NCBI RefSeq assembly: GCF_030272615.1
Contig: NC_081409.1
Coordinates: 612,433,755 to 612,497,754, forward strand
Direction: 5' to 3'
DNA: 64,000 nucleotides
Origin: Cryptomeria japonica
Lineage: Eukaryota > Streptophyta > Pinopsida > Cupressales > Cupressaceae
Under the pieces are notes generated by a model that was given only the letters and a program-made list of their open reading frames with translations, was not told the origin of the DNA and searched no databases. The position numbers and the translations under genes were made by a program. Below, piece by piece: positions 58,035 through 64,000 of the stretch; positions within the stretch are counted from its first letter, which is position 1, and every line of letters starts with the position of its first letter.

Positions 58035-58829
58035 TATCGACGTCTTCAAAGAATGGTACTGGACTATCACCATGAAGAATGACACAAGGGAAATCATTGA
58101 TTAAGAACACGATGCATGTGAGGCAATTCTGAAAGGCATGCAGGAACTTGGAAAGACAATCCTCTGATCAATGGTTTAGGGATGGAAAAATGACCAGTAC
58201 GATGAAGTGGTACAACCAAACTGGGAAGAAAGATTGGGAACGGATAGAATCACCTATTCCGTTAGGGACCTGAGTTTTGCCGGTCAATTCCACTCAGACA
58301 TGTTGTGCTTCGAGCGTAATCGTTCCAACTAGCAAGATGGTTTGAAGCACGTAGATCAATACCTCGAGGGCATGCAGTATAAAATACGTCATCCTCCTAT
58401 GCCTCCATTCAGTTTGTTGTTCCAGTTGTGCATCAAGTTCCAGGAATATGTTCGTGAAGAGCGTGCAGCAGGTCGAGACTGGCAAGAATATTTGCATGGA
58501 GAAGATGAATTCTTGGTAAAAGGATATGAAGCTGGAAAAGAAAAAGTGCTTTCTTAAAGTGCTTTTTCCTTTTTAAAATTTTGAAAAGTGCACTTTTGGC
58601 CAAAGGGTCATATTTGAATTCCAAGTCAACTGTAAATGTAAACTTTATGTGTGTGCACCTTTTTGATTTATTTTGGATACGTTTTAATTACCTTTTAGGT
58701 AGTTATTGCTCCCGTTGGGGTAGTTGCTGATATTTACCCTCCATTTATGGGTATGGGTACCCTTTTGTAACGATGAATCTAGGCCACTTGTTTAGATTAG
58801 ATCTTGGCCATTCATCTATTTTTGAAGCC

Positions 58830-58837
58830 TATTTAAA
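58830..58837 (+). promoter_or_regulatory. TATA box of giant LTR copy 3
   Basis: TATTTAAA in AAGCCTATTTAAAGGGAC, followed by TTTTCCCTCATTTTGTAA, in the same arrangement as the other two giant LTRs and preceded by the shared CTTGGCCATT word. Confidence 0.65.
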
Positions 58838-60045
58838 GGGACTAGTTTTCCCTCATTTTGTAAGAAGTTCATGGATTGTTGCTGAAGCTCTGGCGAAATT
58901 TACAAGATTTAATGCAAAGTTAAGACTGTAGTTTCCTTGTGAGTGCATGGTCTCCTTTTTCATTAATTTGAATTTTTCAGCTATGTTTCTTTCATTTATA
59001 TAGCATTTTCTAGATAAACATCTGATAGAATCCTCGCTGTTCATACCATTAGGGAATGATTGATTGTCTTTCCTTCTGCATGGTTAATCTGAACCTTTCA
59101 CATGCTTAGTTCGGTTATTGAATACTCATTGAATGAATGTTAAAGTTCTGATGTTGTGTTTAATAGCATGAAAACTCATTTTTCCCTTGAAGATTGCACT
59201 AGATTCATACAAGTATTGTGCTTAAATGGCTGGTAATGTTTAATCTAGTTATTTGGAGGTGTCCGTCTGTTTTCTGAATATACTATCTTAGTTAAATAAT
59301 TTAGACTGTTTGTACCTCTCTTTCCCTATCCCTCTTTTTTCCCTTTTTTTACCAAGAAGAATCTGCAGTCCTGCTGAAATAGTATCATGCAACTGAAACC
59401 AATCGATAACGAGACTGTTAAAGTTTTAGGGAACTCATCCAGTAATTATCCATATCACCGTAAGTCCCTTTTATGTTTCCAGCAAAACACATCAAACCAC
59501 TGAGCAATCTAGCCGTCAAGACCTGACAATCGAAACCTTGAGGTCGTCCCCATTGATCAAAGAAATGGCATTAGGGATTTCCTTATCTCAAGAGAGGATA
59601 GGATGCTCAGCGAGTACATTCTATTCTGCGTTGGCTGGATGGAGTTTGCAGCGATGCGACTTTAGACACGTCAACAGGTACCCATTTACAAATGCAAATG
59701 CATGCAAACCAATGCAATGAAATCTCTCACAAAGCGAGGAAAGAGAGAAAAACCCAATAAGAAAAAACCCTCCCCCAAAAGAGAGATGAAAGCTATACAG
59801 GAGAACTCACATAGAAGTATGTGAGGAACAAAACCCCATGTAAGGAAAAAGTCCCCCCCATATGAGAGAAGAAGAAAAGCTAGGAAGCCCCCCCTCAATG
59901 TAGAATCTGCACCAATCATAGAAGCTCGATGATGTATGAAGAAACTGCTCCACGAACGTCAAACAACATTCCTCCCCTTAGGAAGAAACAAAACCAAAGG
60001 TGTATCCATGAAGTCTCCCTAATCATGAAGCGAAGATGTATGAAA

Positions 60046-62130
60046 TTAACTCATGATGAATGGAATCTCTGAAAACTGCTCAAGTGTCCCCATGTCGATG
60101 CTGAAAGATACCCCATCCAAAGGTGGTGAAAAAGGTACTCCAAGATCTAGTGGAGATGAATGTAGAACAAGTCCCAAAGGCTCACATGTCTCCTCTAAGC
60201 ATAAAGAGATCTCCTCCAACTGTTGTACATAAGTATCCACAATCATGTCAACCTCGAAAGAATGATCATGTAGAGAATGAACAAAAGGTTCTGAGTGTTC
60301 CCTAGCAACAATCGAAGAAGGATCATCTTCATCAAAGAGAAGATGAATGTCATCAATGATGTCTCCCAAATCTGCAATGTAGGATTCCACAAACAAACCT
60401 GCAATGTCTGTCAAGTAGTCATCCCAATCAACTGAAGCTGGAAGACATGAGATATCCTACTGCACAGAATCACAAGAAGGCAAAACTGTCGCACTATCTG
60501 CATCATCAGGTGCAATAGGTGATGTGATATCAATAGGAGATGAAACACAAGGCTCAAGAATGGGGTCACATGTGAGAATCCCCATGTTCTGGTACCCAAA
60601 GTTCTCCTCAAAATCTGAATCATCACAAGAAGTGTGATCATCATGTGAAGAATCATCATATGTAAAATCATCATCATCAACAAAATCTGAAAATGAGTAT
60701 AACCGAGATGCATGATCAACCACCCCAGTCGCAATGATACCTCTAGTCTCCAAGTATCTAATGAAAATTGACTCAGGTGTGAACTCCACAATTCTCTTAG
60801 TTGCGCCATGTGTGATTTGATAGATGGAAAGGAGATTGTTTGTCAAATGGGGTACAAACAACACATTATTGAAGGAGTTATCCCCAATGGCAATAGATCC
60901 TTTCCCAATCACATCCATGTATGTATGATTGCCCATCAAAATCTGTGGCATAGTGCAAGGCTCAAATGAAGAGAACATAGACTACAAAGATGCCATATAA
61001 TGAGAAGCCCCTGAATCTAGAAGCCATCTCCCTGAATCATGACTTGTAGTAGCACAAAGAGTTTTTCCTTTTCTTGTCCCAAAAGAGTGAGTCTTCCCAC
61101 GTGTAGAAGCCATGAATGCTTGCCCTTTCCCTTTTGAATGTGTGGAAGTGGAAGTTGATGAATCATCCTTCTTGTAGACATTAGGCAAATCAATCTTATG
61201 CTTTTTGAGGATGTGTGTGAGCTCATCAATCTACTTAGAATGGCAACGACGCTCCTCATGACCAAACTTTTTACAATAGGCACAAGTAGGTCTCTCCCTC
61301 TTTGGTGAATTGTCCCTCTTGGAAGAGGATGAATCTCCTTGTTGTGGAGAAGGTGGTGCTTTGTCCTTGGGCTTTGATTACCATTTCTTCTTGTTTGAGT
61401 TGTCCTTTCCTTGATTTCCTTTGTTCCCTTGATTTGCCACTAATGCTTGAGACTTAGAAGTCTTAAGAATGCCCATGCTTATCAACTTAGTTTGTTCCAT
61501 CATCAACATTTCGGCGAAAGCATCAAATGTAGGCATTGAGTAGCTTGAACCCATTGTCATCCTATGGGTTTGGAAACTAGAAACAAATGCTGCATATTCT
61601 CGTGGAAGTTTGCCCATCAAATTGAAGATCAATTGAGTATCCTTCTTATCAATGCCACAATCTTTGAGTTGTGCCCTCAACTCTTTTGCCTTAGTGACAT
61701 AATCTTGTATAGTATCAAAGTTCTTGGGATCTAACATGGTGAGATCACTATCAATCTGATATCCCCTAATCTCATCAACTTGACCATACAAGTCTTGAAA
61801 CTTTTGCCAAGCATCCTTGATTAGAATACATTTCTCAATATGAAAAAAGAGATCCTTTGATACATACTTTCTTAAGGTACCAATTGCCATGATATTTTTA
61901 GTGAGCCAATCCAAGTGACCAATAGGATCAACCTAAGGATCAGCGGGAGCAACAATAGTTCCATCAATATAATGAGTTGGTCCTTTTTCCATAAGTTTAG
62001 GATCAGCAGGAGCAACAATAGTTCCATCAATATAATGAGTTAGTCCTTTTTCCATAAGTTTACTCTATGCATCAATTTTCCAAGTAGCATAATTATGAGG
62101 AGTTAAGAGAGGAAACTTAGAAGAACCCAT
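60046..62130 (-). pseudogene. copia gag-protease with acidic C-terminal extension (copy 2)
   Basis: It starts at the ATG at 62130 (MGSSKFPLLTPHNYATWKID, a copia gag N-terminus). Gag continues through 61378-61914 (LFFHIEKCILIKDAWQKF, then LRAQLKDCGIDKKDTQLIF) to an intact zinc knuckle CAYCKKFGHEERRCH (near 61250-61286). The protease active site is WLLDSGASHYM (DSG at 61009-61017). After a VLFVPHLTNNLLSI block, where copia normally enters the pre-integrase domain, the protein turns acidic (DDDDFTYDDSSHDDH). It ends with GLFVESYIADLGDIIDDIHL and a Pro/Ser-rich tail. About six in-frame stops are present, so it is dead, but the catalytic and zinc residues survive. Confidence 0.8.
61936..62061 (-). 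repeat. 63-bp in-frame tandem duplication in gag
   Basis: Units at 61936-61998 and 61999-62061 each encode KLMEKGxTHYIDGTIVAPADP (21 residues), nearly identical. A stop lies at one edge of the duplication. Confidence 0.9.
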
Positions 62131-62139
62131 AGCAACAAA

Positions 62140-62440
62140 AAGGAAGGAACATGAGCACAAAAGGAGACTGCGTGGCAAGGGCCCCATGTGGCAGCCGAGA
62201 TGGCGAAGGCGCCTGGTGCGGGAGACTGCCGGCGGCCGATGTGGGAGACTGTCGGCGGGGCCGGTGCAGGAGACTGTTGGCGCAGGGTCCGCGTGGCACA
62301 GGTCGCCAGTTGCAAGGAAGCGGCCGGCGGTGGAGGTGTTGTCGTCGGTGGCGTGGCGGCCGACAGTCAACGAAGATGGGAGCTGCAGCTGTCGGAAAGG
62401 GGTCGGCCGACAAGTCACAACACGGCAGCGGCGGTGTAAG
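62140..62440. repeat. GC-rich, CpG-dense leader of copia copy 2
   Basis: A sharp GC-rich island between the primer site and gag. Within it GGAGACTG is repeated three times at about 23-25 bp spacing (62221, 62244, 62269). Open frames on both strands here reflect base composition. Confidence 0.7.
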
Positions 62441-62797
62441 GTGTTGAGTGGTGAACCCTACATTTTCTAAGTTTTTTTTTTTTTTAAATCTTTTTTTTCA
62501 ACAAACAATTCTGCAAATCAATGAAATATTTTTATTTTTATTTTTGCAGAAAAAAATTTTAAAAATTTCAAAATCTACATTGTACCACCCAAATTGGGCA
62601 AAAATTTTCCTCCAAGCCCGAAATCTGATTTTCACTAAAATAGGCCAAATTTATACTCAAAATTCATGGAAACAGCCACCCGGACGCAATAGCGAGGTCG
62701 GATCTAGTCTAGGACACCTCCAAAAGATGCTGCTCCTCAGATCTGCCTCTTGACGTCACAATAATGCCTCTCAAAGACAATCAATGACGCTCTAATG
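62441..62797. other. AT-rich leader of copia copy 2
   Basis: Non-coding; lies between the primer site and the GC-rich island. Nothing else seen. Confidence 0.5.
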
Positions 62798-62809
62798 GCT
62801 TTGATACCA
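62798..62809 (-). other. Primer-binding site, initiator-Met-tRNA type
   Basis: The minus strand reads TGGTATCAAAGC directly after the LTR end CTCACA; one difference from the usual copia TGGTATCAGAGC. Confidence 0.85.
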
Positions 62810-63296
62810 TGTGAGATTTTGCCAAGATCAAGAGCTCAATGAAATGTACAAAATAGAGACAAAATATAGGACAAGAATAAACTGTATTCTCATCAATAGA
62901 TAAATGATCAAAGGATCAATAGTTGTTCATACAATGAATATGAGCTTGCTTATATAGGCAAGGCTATATGTATATGTGAATACACAAACATGACGTGGCT
63001 CAATAAGAAACAAGGGTAAATAGAAAATAGGTGTGGTAGGTAGGAGAAACAATAAAATATTCCACATGAGGTGGATCACCCACCGAAGGTGGAATTATCA
63101 CTCCACAATAAGTGGCTATGATAGAGTAGTAAGAAGATCACACCATAAAAGGTGGAAATTCTCCTACACACACTATCCCAATGTGGCACAAACACCCAAG
63201 TGTTTCATACCCAAACTACTATGTAATGCATTTCCTAAGTAAACTTAAGTAAGGTGTAATAATATCCAACATGAATAATTATTTACACCAACAACA
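62810..63296 (-). repeat. 5' LTR of copia copy 2 (487 bp)
   Basis: The minus strand starts TGTTGTTGGTGTAAATAA and ends AAATCTCACA, abutting the primer site. The TATA region CTATATAAGCAAGC (about 62945-62960) matches that of the 3' LTR of copy 1. Confidence 0.75.
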
Positions 63297-64000
63297 TTAA
63301 ATGTGCCCCTGTAGCTCCATAAATGAAAGTATACAAGTTGCAGAGATTGATGGAGCATTAAGAGTCTTGAGTGTTGATCATGTCATCTGGAAGTGTCGCA
63401 AGTCAAGAGGAGTCGGGAACCTCGGAATTTCGGGGCTCCAGGTTTCAAAAGGCTTGGAAACTTGGGAATTTCAAGATTTTGGGGTTCCGGGTTCAAGGAT
63501 GAGAAAGGCTTGAGAATTGAGAATTTTGAGATTCCAAGTTCAAGGAAGAGAAAGGCTTGAGAACTAAGAATTCTGAGATTCAGAGTTCAAGGAAGAGAAA
63601 AGCTTGAGAGCTTCCGCCTCCTGACAAGACAACACTTAACATTTCATGATTCCATTGGTTTTGTCCTTGATCAACTAGGGCAGCGCTGGCCCATGGAGCA
63701 TATCTCTGATTTGTTCTCACTGATGGAACAGGGATGTCATAAAATGACAACAAGTACCATATATATTCTTGGAGACATGGAGTAATAGTGATGACAACTG
63801 CAGGGGATCAATCAATTGGCAATGGCACAAATGTGTGGCCAGTGGCAATCATTAAAATAGTAATTTTGCTACATATTGAATGCTTACAGTATCAGATGAA
63901 CTTAAAAGAACTTTTGCATTGTCATACCACTCTTCCACAAAACCAAAAGCACTTTCCTACAAATCAAACCCTTACATATCATCCTCTCCATACATTGTCT
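63297..64000. other. Right-hand flank, no gene
   Basis: No coding sequence is recognised. It contains the tandem repeat at 63440-63615. Confidence 0.4.
63440..63615. repeat. 47-bp tandem repeat, about 3.5 copies
   Basis: GAGAAAGGCTTGAGA recurs at 63501, 63548 and 63595 with exact 47-bp spacing. A more diverged unit precedes it (CAAAAGGCTTGGAAAC near 63448). Confidence 0.85.

Larger units (their letters stand above)
52630..59676 (+). mobile_element. Giant LTR copy 3 (7.05 kb) with embedded ORF A and ORF B
   Basis: The start TGTTGTGCGTTGCACAC, followed by a GGACAGGGTCCCC block, aligns with TGTTGTGACCTTTTCACAC and AAATGGGGACTCCCC in the solo LTR at 22884. The end (AAACCTTGAGGTCG, then GAGAGGATAG, then CGTCAACA) aligns with that LTR's end. 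Order: degenerate CCGAA-GCAAA region, ORF A, ORF B, TATA box (58830), R/U5 segment. It follows a gypsy integrase in the same direction, so it is plausibly that element's 3' LTR. It was inserted into, or truncates, the 3' end of copia copy 2. Confidence 0.65.
59677..63296 (-). mobile_element. Non-autonomous Ty1/copia element, copy 2
   Basis: On the minus strand: 5' LTR (63296-62810), primer site, GC-rich leader, gag-protease frame with extension (62130-60046) and a non-coding 3' part. The 3' LTR is absent; the element stops where giant LTR copy 3 ends. No integrase or reverse transcriptase is present. The same block order occurs in copy 1 at 5926-11949, so this is a family trait, not a single deletion. 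Confidence 0.8.

Noticed and set aside
39066-59676. Giant LTR copies 2 and 3 as a normal 5'/3' LTR pair of one insertion
   Set aside because: Their embedded proteins are only about 40% identical by eye and their repeat arrays differ. This is far too divergent for two LTRs that were identical at insertion. The partial GTACC match is reported separately.
62065-62470. Pro/Arg-rich frames in the GC-rich leader
   Set aside because: Base composition explains them; they overlap on both strands and end at the gag start.
1-64000. CRISPR arrays, bacterial-type operons, rRNA genes
   Set aside because: Direct repeats present are tandem without spacer structure; intron signals, LTR elements and AT-rich intergenic DNA indicate a plant nuclear genome.

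Overview
The window looks like nuclear DNA from a plant with a very large, retrotransposon-packed genome. A gymnosperm, perhaps a conifer, is my best guess, but no single sequence proves it. I see no bacterial-style operon, rRNA or tRNA gene, or CRISPR array. Almost everything recognisable is LTR retrotransposon or LINE sequence at several stages of decay and nested inside each other. The one host-gene signal is a pair of exons for the C-terminal end of a tRNA 2'-phosphotransferase (28058-28335, minus strand).

Layout. 1-4507 is the 5' part of a Ty3/gypsy element on the minus strand: LTR, primer site, long repeat-rich leader and an open gag frame that runs off the left edge. 5926-11949 is the corpse of a non-autonomous Ty1/copia element that encodes only gag and protease. 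Three solo LTRs of one other family have landed in it, each with an exact 5-bp target duplication (AGAAG, TAATC, CTTAT). 12-19.7 kb is AT-rich with one unrecognised decayed reading frame. 20.7-27.3 kb is a decayed LINE on the minus strand, split inside ORF1 by a 3.75-kb solo LTR with duplication ACACC. 28.06-28.34 kb holds the phosphotransferase exons. 30.6-32.7 kb is a complete small non-autonomous copia element (duplication GTAGG). 33.5-35.5 kb is a decayed copia reverse transcriptase/RNase H 3' half that may be related to it.

39.07-59.68 kb is dominated by two giant LTRs (about 6.5 kb once a nested solo LTR is removed, and 7.05 kb). They share both ends and the TATA region with the 3.75-kb solo LTR, but they also carry two consecutive reading frames, ORF A and ORF B, upstream of the TATA box. 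This is the most unusual thing in the window. Between them lies a gypsy RNase H-integrase segment. 59.68-63.30 kb is a second copy, on the minus strand, of the gag-protease-only copia family seen at 6-12 kb.

How it fits together. The genes do not form a pathway. The story is of successive insertions: copia corpses receiving solo LTRs, a LINE receiving a giant solo LTR, and a giant LTR receiving another large solo LTR. At least five solo LTRs are supported by target duplications (four exact, one with a single mismatch). Coordinates of LTR ends come from reading TG...CA termini and flanking duplications by eye. Homology calls come from recognised protein motifs, not from a database search.
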